Positions 25,201 through 37,200 of a stretch of 64,000 nt of DNA are shown piece by piece. The position numbers were made by a program, and so were the translations under genes. How positions within the stretch are numbered: the first letter of the stretch is position 1; every line of letters begins with the position of its first letter. Source of the DNA: Takifugu bimaculatus (Eukaryota > Chordata > Actinopteri > Tetraodontiformes > Tetraodontidae); contig CP034975.1 in NCBI GenBank assembly GCA_004026145.2, positions 27,400,013 through 27,464,012 on the forward strand. Reading direction: 5' to 3'. The notes below the pieces were generated by a model. It had not been told where the DNA came from. It did not search any database and saw nothing but the letters and a program-made list of their open reading frames with translations.

Positions 25201-28200
25201 ACTAAAAAACACGATTATCTGAATATTCATAGCCCCGCCTGTGAGGTTTTCAGCAATTCCAGATGCTGAGAGGAACAAAACTGTCCAGCAAGGATGTCCA
25301 ATTGTTTTACAATGCGAGCTCTCAGATCCCTGTGCCCAGGTGTACTGGTACAAAGATGGGTCAAAACTGCTACCTCAGCCCGGAGTAGACATTCTAACCG
25401 ATGGTTTTGCAAGAAAGTTGATTATACCGACTGCTGAATTTTTCCACACTGGGTTATACTGCTGCAAGACAAAGGGCGACAGTGTCCTGTTCAATGTGGA
25501 CGTCAAAGGTGATTTGTTTTGTCTTCAGTAAAGTTATACATTAACAAGCTCCTCTTAAGCAGCTCTCTGTTGACACTCGGGCACTTAAATGCAGCCATGT
25601 GGTCACCGTGTTCTTTGACTGCATGGCAGCATTTTGGTTATGTTTTATATGCATTGAAATGAATGGTTAAACTAAGGTTGACATTCAGTTTAAACGTATC
25701 TTTAGCGCCACCTGTGAAGTTCTCAGCAATTCCCGAAGAATTGAGGACCAAGTGGATTGAAGCGGGCTGCCCTCTTGTACTACAATGTGTTGTGTCAGAT
25801 GCTGAGGCCCACGTTTGCTGGTACAGGGATGAAATGCAACTCATTCCACACTCAGGATTAGAAATCACCTCAGAGGGCAACAGAAGAACATTAGTTGTTC
25901 AGTGTACAGAGGTTTGCCACTCAGGTGTGTACAGGTGCACCACGCAGGACGATACCATGGACTTTCAAGTGGAAATCAAAGGTGACTTTACACTTTTTAT
26001 CTTGTGTGTTGCTAAGGTAACCCCGTATCTCCCTTCTAGGTGCCACTAATCCTAGCTTCCTTGTTATATAGTTAACTTTTTTATGCTCACAGCCTAAAAT
26101 AATGAATGCAATAGCTAATTTATATGTTTGCTTCTGCTGTGACGTTAATCCAAAGTCTTCAAACCTCTTTCAAATGTTCTGCTCAGCACATTACAATATT
26201 GCAAGGTATCCATTTCCACAGTCTTAATTTTTCTTAGCTGTCTTTAATTCCCAATCCTAGCCAAGCCATCTATGCCCAATTTTGAAGTTGAGGGAACCAG
26301 GTCAGTTCAAATGGGCAAATCTTTGGAGCTGGACTGTGAGGTTGCAGACTCCTCTGTGCCGGTCTGCTGGTATAAAGATGGTGTAAAGCTCTTGCCCCAG
26401 CACGGTTGGGAGACACAGAGTAATGGCACATTACGGAGACTCGTTATCCCTACTGCTGAACTCTTGCATGCAGGGTTATACAGCTGTGAGTCGTCTGATG
26501 ACACTATCCACTTCACTGTGGATATTAAAGGTGATTTGAATTTAAATTTGTTGATTCACGGAGCTCTTTATAAAACATGCTGATTTCAGCATGTACAAGA
26601 TGCATACGTATTTGTTCGTCTTTTGTGTTCTCTGTGTTGTCATAATGATAATCCTGGAAACTGTGAATCTTTGTCTTTGAATTTGTTACACAGGTTAGAC
26701 CCTTATTTAGCAGAGCAGGGACTACAGCCCTTGTCTTAAGTTCTCAATTATAACATGACTCATTATCTTTAGCTCCACCATTGCCATTGTCACCCTCACC
26801 AGACGTTGTTAAGACACATTCAATTGAGGCAACTTCCTCAGCTGAACCAACAACAGAAGCTTCAGACCCTGCTTTTCAGCTGTCATGGCACAGGGATCAA
26901 GAGCATGATTCTAACAAAGAGGCTGACTTTGAGTTGGGCGGCATCAAGAAGACTCTTGTTACTGCACCCACTCAACCTTCAAACTCTGGGTCATACTATA
27001 GTGCAACGACAGATGCTGTCACCCAGTTAATAAAGAATGAAGGTGATTTTTTTCCCCTCTTCATTTTATGTTAAGTAACCAAACCTTTTTATTTAAATTT
27101 TTGTCAAATATAAATCTAACATCTGTGTACAAGATGAAATACACTGAAGTTATTCACCCAATGCTTGTCTGTAGCGTCATCTCCAACAAATCTACTTGAC
27201 CCTGACGGTGAGAAGACAAAGTCTGCTAAAGTGCAGAAGGCGATCGTTCGGCAATTTGAGATTTCAGATCCAATTGCCAAAGCCTGTTGGTATAAAGATG
27301 GAACCCAGATCTACCCAAAAAGCAAAGCCGACTGTGAATCACAGAGCAGCATCCCAAACCTTGCCCATACAGGCACTTGACTTACCTCCTGATGGAGGAT
27401 TTGGCTGTAAAACATTTGGTGCTACGCAGTCAAATGTGGCAATAAAAGGTGGTGATCCACGTTATACACGCACAATCTAAAACTCAAGCATTTAGTGACA
27501 TGCATAAACCCACCCAGCTGATTGTTTTCTCTTTGGATTTGTCCAAACAGCCGAACAGTTTCAATATGGTGATGAGATTGGGGAGGTAGCTGATGCATCT
27601 GCCCAATACACAATGGATGACAAAGGTGATTTGATGTCATGTCATCATCAGCCATCCAAGTTAACCCCACATACATATGCCATTAACAATGGTAGTGACC
27701 TTTTCTGTCGCTCAGTCATGATGTCTTTTTTCCCTGTATAAAATAGCTTTTTGATGATTTGAATCCCGATCTCATGTCATTCCCTGCTGTTTTTGGCTCT
27801 TAATCAAATGTAGGTGTTTAGAAGCTGCCTATCTGCTCTTGATACTAACATGTCGGTTGTATTTGTCAATTAATTCTTCATTTTTAACAGCCATCTTTGC
27901 TTGCAACAAGAAGCTCACAACTCTTAAAGTCCATCTTGTTTTATTCATCACAAGATCCATTTGCATTGATGCCGCAAACTTTTCACCGTTGCAATGACAA
28001 CGACCTCTCGTCTGAAAGAAGACAGTTAATGTACATTTAGGATGTAAGGTTTTAGTATACAGACTGGTGGTGTTAGAGAAACAGGAGTCGAGTGAAGGGG
28101 GAAGTATAGGAGCTCAGACCAAATATGGTCGAACTTCTTGTTTGTCTTTGCAATGAGTTAGCTCATAACTCCATGCTAACCCTCACTGATGTAACATATT

Positions 28201-31200
28201 GTTATGAGAAGACATTTTGAGACCATCTCCACTGAAAACCTTTCTCTGTGTACATCACAATGCTTATAGCTACGTCGCCAAGGCTCTCTTCTGATCAAGA
28301 GAAGAAGTCCAGCGAGGACCCTTATCCCGTTGATGTCGACTGCAATCCCTCAAAATGCAATTACGCCATTTCCAGTGGCAAAAGTGGAGACATGGCATGT
28401 GAAGAACATTCCAGACAAATACCACCCGAGTCAGCATTTAAGTATCTGACTGAAAGAATTAAAACTAAAGAGGCAAAAGAGCTCTTTGATAACCATCGGA
28501 CAATAAACGCTCGGTCATCACTTTACTCCAGCGCTGTAAAGTCAACAACAATGCAAAATGATATCCAACATCACAAAAACCAAGCCCCAGAGTCTCAAGG
28601 TGAGGATTTCATTTACTATGTGCAGCATGCAGAAGCCCCATCTGAAGAACGTGATACTTCTTTGGAGACCTCTGCCAAGACAGATGAGTTTCGTAGCTTT
28701 CTACAAACTGCAACTGTTGAATCTGATGAGGCTATTCCTCGAACTCTAAATGCTCCATCAGAAGTGCCTCATCACTCAGTACAGATAACAACTGTTGGAT
28801 CAGATCTTGATAATACTCTCCAGAGTTCAAATGCCAAGTTGAAACACCAGACTAAGAGCTTACAGATACAAACTGCGTAAATCTGACAAACTGTGTCACC
28901 CAATGAAACTTCCGCAGTTGGATGAACTTTTGGAATCATCGCACATTGAAAATGTCCAAAAAGAGCAGCTTTTTGCTTCCTCCCAGTCTGTAGCTTTCAA
29001 ATCACAGGAAAATGTAAAATCCTCACTTGTTTCACCATCGCAGGCTGTAATTGTCCAATCACAGGAGAATGTTACATCCTCAAGGGAAACCTCCTCACAA
29101 CCTGAAACTGTCCACTCAGAGGAGCCTCTAACATCTTTGCAGTCCTTAATTGTCCAACCAGAGAAGCTTGTTACATCCTTGCAGTCTATTATTGTCCAAT
29201 CAAACAAACCTTCTACATCCTTGCAGTCTTTAACTGCCCAATCAGATGAGCCTGTTACATTCCCAAAATCTGTAACTGCCCGGTCAGACAAGCTCCACAC
29301 ATCATCACCTGCTGCTGCCATCCAATCAGAGGAGCTCTTTACATCCTCACATGCTGTAGCTGTCCAGTCACAGGAGCTCCTTACATCACCTGAAACTGAA
29401 ACTTTCCATTCAAATGAGCTCTATACATCCTCTCCTGGTACAGCTGTCCAGTCAAAGGACCTCTTTACATCCTTAGACAATGCAGGTTTCCAATCGAAGG
29501 AGCTCTTTACTTCCTCAGATGCTGCCTGCTGTCCAATCAAAGGACCTCCACACATCAGTGCAAACTGCCACTGTTCAATCAAATGAAAAACAGGAACTTC
29601 TTACATCAGTGCATAAAACAACCAACCAATCAGAGGAACCACTGAAGATCTTAAAAACTACAACCACCCCATCGGAGGAGCTCCATAGCAACATACAGAT
29701 GTTAAATCCCATGACAGTGAAAACTTTTGATGGATTTAAAACTGAAAAATCAGAGTGGCCCTATATCTCTGCGTGGACTCCAACTGACTACCAAGAGGAA
29801 CTTGACAGACCAGTGCAGACATCGACTCGCCAGAGTGAGGAATTGGATGGTTTACATCATACTGCATCACTCAAATCCCTCGACTTGATTACTTTGAAAA
29901 CAGCACCGCAAGTTCAACAAGGCAACCAAGAGTTTGCAACAAATGATCTCTTGCTTACAGAACAAGCTGCATCCAGCCACTCGGATGGTCTTAATCAGTC
30001 TATGCAGAGCACAGCGATGCCGGAAACTGTGCTGCCAACCAAAGTCCACAGTAGGCAAATTGGCTGACACTGGGAACTCGGGACAAAGAGCATCAAGCAT
30101 ATTTGCAGAATCTTGTATGAAGCTGGCATCGACAGTCCAATCAGAAGCAATCTATCTCTCATGCGGCAATCAGTGGAATGATAGTGTCACTGCAAATAAG
30201 GTGGCTGTTGAAGGTGATTTAAACGGTTAGCATTATAAACCAAAAATAGATGAGTACAACAAAGCACCTGTAGCTTTGGCAATTACTACTTTTTTTTTTA
30301 AATACTTAATTTTGTTTCTGAAACCTCTTAAGAAGTCAACCTAAAACCTTGAGCTTGATGGTCTGTGTGACGAATATTACAGAGACAAAGTAAAGCTTAA
30401 AATCTTTGATTATTATCAGTCTAACCAAATGCTATTCTTGTTAAAATACTAATAACATTGAAGAACATATTTAAATGTGACTTATAACTCTTAAGCTGAG
30501 TCAGCATGACTAATCTTGATTTGTGATTGTGTCATATTGCTTGAGAGCATCATTTTTTTCTTTTAAAATCATAATAGTAATGCAATTCTCTCTTGATGTC
30601 ACCTCAATAACATCTCCAGCTCCGCCAGTGAAAATAACCACACTTTGTGAGGCTGAGAAGAAGAAGTCTGTGGAAGCTGGTGAACCCTTAATGCTACGCT
30701 GTGAGATATCGGATCCTAATGCTCAAGTTACTTGGTACAAGGATGGAGTAAGGCTACACGAAGCAGCTGGGCACGCCATCCTGGCAGAGGCTTCCGCACG
30801 AATGCTGATGTTTGGGTCAGCAGTGCTGTCTCACGCAGGGATTTACTGCTGCAAAACAAGAGACGATGCAGTGGCGTTTCATGTGGACTGTTAAAGGTGA
30901 CAAATGCTGTTTCAGTCTTTTCTTCTCCTCATCTGTTCTAACAGATTTCAGTATAACACAGCACATTAAACACGAACAAACACATGGGAGTTACTACCCA
31001 AATACATTTGCTTTGCTCATTAAACCCTGTGTATTTCTGTAGAACTGTGTAACTTATACTGTCTCAAACAGATCTGTTGAGTGTGCACTCTATACTCTAT
31101 TTCATTATATCTAAATGACCTTTGACACTATCCATACATTATCTGAGAATGGCACCGCATGGGACTGGAATAATGCTTGTGATGTCTTTTATTTGGTCCA

Positions 31201-34200
31201 GGTCAACATGTTGACACTGACTCCATGTTCAATACAGTTTCCAAATAATTGGGATCCTGTAACATAAATATACAAATATATTTTATACGGCTCATTATTG
31301 CATGCATAAATTACAGATAGAACTCAAAGAAGCCATGTATAAAACCAAACTAGCTCTGGACAATTAAGACTAAACTGTCCTGTGGTCATGGAAATCATGG
31401 ACAGTTATTAGGGCTGCGAGGAAGATTACCATATAACTTACACTAGTATTTTGACAGGGTCCCCCTCTCGCAACCTCAAGGACGAGTCAGGGGCAAAACT
31501 GGCTTTCCTGAAGTTCCATTGTGTTAAAATTTGTCACGGTATTCCACTTAACATGGTCGGAAGGTGTTTTTGTATTTCCTAACTGCAAAATGATATTAAA
31601 TTATACTGACCAATATGTGACCAATCCATATCATTAAATATTTTATATTTGACCATTATATATCTAGTTGAATATTTATTTTAGGGTTTTGCAAACTATG
31701 ACTTTATGCAGGCTCCCAATGTCTTTGGAAACAGGATTGTAAAGTGTTTATCTTTGGATAAAATATGTTCTGTGCGTTCTATGTTGTAAGTTAGGACAAC
31801 CTATCATGACTTACGATAACCTTGACTTCCTGTCAACCTATCATATACGATAATGCTACTATAGACAAAATGCAGATTAAGAGTCACTTAAAAATGAATA
31901 TAGCCCTACCAAGCTACACTTGTTTTTTTTTTTAAATACTTTTGTGAAGGTCATTTTAAGATAGGTGAATTTCATAATAAATTTAATTGTTTGAGGTTTT
32001 TTTTTTTAATCACTGATATTTTACACTCAATCTTGTAGCTCCCCTTGTGAAAAGTTCAGCTCTAACTGAGACTGACCAGACAAAGACAGTCATGGCCAAA
32101 AGTCCTGTTACTCTGCAATCTGAGCTGTCAGACACCAGTCAAGAGGCCAGCTGGTACAAGGATGAAACAGAGCTGCTTCCACAAGCTGGAGTAGACCTCC
32201 AGTCTGAAGGAAATGTGCAGAGACTAGACCTCCAGTCTGAAGGAAATGTGCAGAGACTAGACCTCCAGTCTGAAGGACATGTGCAGAGAATAGACCTCCA
32301 GTCTGAAGGACATGTGCAGAGACTAGACCTCCAGTCTGAAGGAAATGTGCAGAGACTAGACCTCCAGTCTGAAGGACATGTGCAGAGACTAGACCTCCAG
32401 TCTGAAGGACATGTGCAGAGAATAGACCTCCAGTCTGAAGGACATGTGCAGAGACTAGACCTCCAGTCTGAAGGACATGTGCAGAGAATAGTGGTCCCAC
32501 CCACAGAACAGACTCACATTGGCACGTACCACTGTGAATTAAAGGATGATGACATTCAGTTTGCTGCAGAAGTAAAAGGTGACTCTCAGCAGCTCTGTAA
32601 CACCTTTGCTGTCTTGCCTGGCTAACTAACAACAGTGGGTGTGCCAGTTCAAGGTGCCTAATCATTTCTGCAGTGTAGGTTTTAGATGTTGTTACGGTGG
32701 CAACACTATTCCTTTTAATTATGAATGGAATTTTGTCTGGTAGTGGTTCATGTTTTTTGCATGTTCAGTAGTTTTGGTAGATAATGTGGTGTTTTGTTTT
32801 TTATGTTAAAGGTACTAACTTTTTTCACTACTAGAAACACTCACTGACTCTGTGCTTTTATTCAATTATTTTCTTTGTTTTTGTGGGTAATAATGAATTT
32901 ACCCCCCCTTCTTAATCTTTTATTGAAATGTTTTGTCATTTAGTCGTTGTCTTTGTGAACACAGTTGTGTTTCTGTTGTGGTGTCTGGGCAGTCTTTGCA
33001 AGCAGATGCACAGACAGCGGGATATTTGACTAGTTTATGTATTAAGACAATCTCTTTTTTTTTTTTTTTTGCAATATCTGAAATCTTTAGCACAACCTGC
33101 GAGGTTCTCCTACCATCAAGAGAGTGACAGAAACATATGCGTCCATGAAGGTTCTCCCATTGTCCTACGATGCGAGCTCTCTCATGATCCATCCTCTCAT
33201 GTTGACTGGACCAAGGACGGCATTAAACTTCTACCACAAAATAACATGGAAACAAATTCAGAAGGTCTGTCGAGGACTCTTCACATCCATTCAGCTGAAA
33301 AGATACATGCTGGCGTCTATGAATGTTCAACATCAGGCCATACCATCACGTTTGAAGTGGACGTAAAAGGTGATTCGCCTTTACTAACTGCGCTGTTCCT
33401 AATGTTCTTGAGAACATGGTGTGACTGGTTGGGAGGTGTTTAAATGGCTCTCTTGTACCAAACCCGTGTTGTTCTTCCTCTTAGGCCGATCGCCACAGAT
33501 CATGCCAATCCCACCGTCAGAAAAATACAGGATGGTCGCGATTGGTTGTCCAATCATTCTCCAGTGTGAGGTCTCGGACCCCGCCTGCCCAGGTTTCCTG
33601 GTTTAAAGACGGGGGGGAGCTTTACTGCAAAACTGGCCTTGATATGAAAAGAGATGGCAGCATGCGGAAATTAATCATTCAATCGGCCAAGCTCTCTGAC
33701 TCTGGCATCTACGGCTGTAGCCTCACTGATGATGTCGTAACATTCCATGTGGACGTCAAAGGTGATTCCTTGTGACATCAGCATTCCATATGATACATTT
33801 CCTTTTTGGATAATATGAAAAACAGCATAGGTTTTCTTCTAACTGCAGTTTTCACACAATATACCATAATTCGATTTGCATGTGAATGATGTGACAGCTG
33901 AACTCTTCTAATGCCTCCAGCTACCCCTGTGAAGTTTTCAGCGCTCCCAGAAGTGGTGAGAAACAAATTTGTTGAAGCGGGCTGCCCAATTCAGCTTCAG
34001 TGTGAAGTCTCAGAGCCCAGTGCCCAAGTCTATTGGCACAAGGATGGAGACCAGCTGCCTCCACAAAGCGAATATGAAATTCAAACTAAAGAAAAGCTCA
34101 GAGCTCTGCTCATTAAATGTGCAGAGGTCAGACACTCTGGGCTGTACAGCTGTGAGGCCGAAGATGACCATATAGAATTCAAGGTGGATGTTGCAGGTGA

Positions 34201-37200
34201 TCTATGTAATTTGATTGTTTGGTCACGGACTTTGCTTTGCAAAATGACACGGTCTGACACTTGCTTTTCGACCCTTGTACCACTGCAAAATGTTGGGATC
34301 TGGTTCCTTCTGCTATTTTTAGTTCAGTTGAGAATCTCAGAACCCTGAAAGCTGCTTTCATCAGCTGGAAACCAATGTCATTCATTCCAATATTATAATC
34401 AGGGATGCTTCTATTCGCGTCAGAGTCGGAGCACTGCTAATGTGTTTATTGGCACAGTGGAAAAGTTCTGATTACAGTGTGTGCTGTGGAAGTAAGAATA
34501 TGTTGTGGGTGGAATTTCCTTTAAATGGAGCAAACACAAGCTGAACTGTTATTAACTGTCCCACCTGGAGCAACACAGTAAAAACATTTTAAGCTACTTC
34601 ACTATGAATCTACAGATATGTTGTAATGTAGCAGAGCGGAATATTACCTGGTGATGAAGTGTTTACGAATTGAAATGCCTGTAGCTCCAGTTTGATTCTC
34701 AGCTGTTCCAGAGGCTGAAACAAGCAGGGCTTTTGGAGCTGGCAGCCTGATCAAACCAGCGAGTGAGCTTTCAGGCCCCACAAGCCAGACCTGCTGGCGT
34801 GAGGATGGGATAAATCGCATGCCAAAGTCGGAGATAAGCGCAAAATCAGAGGGCGAAAAGAGGACATTGGTTATGAAGTCGCCCATGCCTTCCTTCCCTG
34901 GACGTAACAGTTGTAAGGCTGACGCTGAATCAGATTTCAGCGTTGTTTATGAGGAGGTGAAAGGTGATAAGCTTTTGATTCAAGGCAACTTGTGATAGTA
35001 GAGCCTCATGCACCTTCATGACCTCGGCTAATAAGAATCAAGGCCTGATATCCTCATATTCATCATAGCTGATTTCCCTAAACATCTTAATTTCATAAAC
35101 ATTTCGAGTTGCTTTCATATACATGCTCCACAGTTTGGGCAAGTCTCCAGCATGTACTTTAATGAGTTGAGGGTAAATGCTTTCAATAAGTGCCCTGCTG
35201 TTTTCATTCTGGTCAAAACTGCATTAATACTGTTTATCATTGCGAGTCTAGATGGCAAAGCTTCAACCCAGCATGTCTAACATTAGAGCAAATGCATGCA
35301 GAGGCTTTAACAACGAATACTTCAACTCACTTTTTGTTTCTGTTTACTGCAGCACCGCCAGTGACATTCGCTGACATCGCAGAGGAGGACCTGTTCAAGA
35401 CCGTTGTGGAACAGGAAGAGCTTCTTTTGACATGTGAAGTATCACGGGTCGATGGGGTCGTCCAGTGGTACAAAGATGGCGCCGAACTGCAACAAGGTCA
35501 TAATACCACAATTCAAGCAGACGGTACCAAAAGGAACCTGACGATAAATTCTGCTCAGCTGTCTGATATGGGCACGTACACCTGCCGTGCAGGAGACAAT
35601 GTCATAATGTTCAAGGTTAATATACGAGGTGAGAATTCACTGAATCAGTGAAACTTCACATAGAAAACACTTTAATTATACTTGACTGTGAAATGTAAAC
35701 TGTAAATTAAAATATCAGTGTTGGAATTTCCCCCTTAAAGAACCTCCAGTGACAATCATCCACCCAAGGGAAGACGTCCATCTCGAGCGTCATGTCCCAG
35801 AGGAAATTATTCTCAGCTGTGAATTGTCACGTCCCAATGGTGTCGTCAGCTGGTACAAAGATGGTCAAAAGCTGCAGGAAAGCGAGAACATTAAACTGAA
35901 GATTGAAGGCCCTTACCGGAGGCTTAAGATTCTGTGCAGTCGAGCCGAAGATTCTGGAGAATATGTCTGCGATACAGCTGATGATTCCATATTCTTTCAC
36001 CTTAACATTACAGGTAAACTCCAGGGATATGCAGTATAGAACAGTATAAAAATTATGTTAAGAGCATGAAGTGGAATTAGTGAATTGTGATTACTTGCTA
36101 CGACTGTGCCGAACAAAAGCTTTAATGTTATCGTAACAGATTTTAAAAATATCACACAGAAAAGAGATATCAATCAGATTCTTATTTTTGGTGTGGAATT
36201 CCACAAAGTTTCCTACTTGGACCACTTCCTTTTTCATATTTCTTAGGCATTCGTGTTTCCTTCAGCCTTTTAGTATGCACTTAAGTGTGGGGCTCTAGTT
36301 CAGTAGGGTGAAGAAGATAATTCTACCCATGACTTGCCTGTAGTATTAGTGGTAAACCGAATAATAACTCTTTCCAGAACCCCCTGTGCGGATTCTGTCC
36401 CCAAGTCAGTCCCAAATGGAACTGTGCCAGCAGACCTCTGAGAGGATGGTGCTGAGCTGTGAGATCTCCCGGCCTAATGCAGTGGTGCGCTGGTATCGAA
36501 ATGGACTCGAAGTAGAAGAGAACAACAACCTTATTCTTGAGGTGGACGGCGTTTACAGAAGACTTATTATACCGAAAACTACTGTCAAAGATTCTGCTGA
36601 ATATGTTTGTGACACAACAGATGACTCCATGACATTCTTTGTAAACATAGCAGGTATGGACCCTCAAAATGTTCCCCAGTTATGCCTCTACCATCAACTT
36701 TTACTCATGTCTAGAATATTTTTAAATCCCAGAGCCTCCTGTTCGCTTCATACGATCGAGAAAGATGACCAGTACGATAGAAAAGGTAGCCGGGGAGACA
36801 CTGGTCTTAGACTGTGAGGTTTCAAGATCAAACTGCTGAAGTCACCTGGAAGAGGAATGGGGAAGAAATAGAAGACTCGAGGAACATCACCATCCTTGAG
36901 GATGGTGTCATGCGACAATTAACTGTTCACTCACTGACAGTGGATCATTCAGGCCAATATGTCTGCGATGCCAAGGATGATGTCATGGATTTCCTTGTTA
37001 AAATAAAAGGTACGTCTCTAAATTTTGGAATACCACCCACATTTGCAGAACCCCCAGAAAGATAGATAAATCCCAGTAGAAACCACTGCATAGCGTAACA
37101 AACCTGTTTTAGATTGAAATTAGTAAGAGTAAAAAAAAAATTACTAGCCCATTGACTCTTGTGCCCCGAATATTTTCTTGTTCATTTTTCAGAATTACCT

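Noticed and set aside
32108..32665. 185-codon and 121-codon open frames on the minus strand with repeats such as SDWRSSLCTCP
   Set aside because: They are antisense shadows of the 33-bp in-frame minisatellite in Ig14. A 33-bp period keeps several frames open on both strands.
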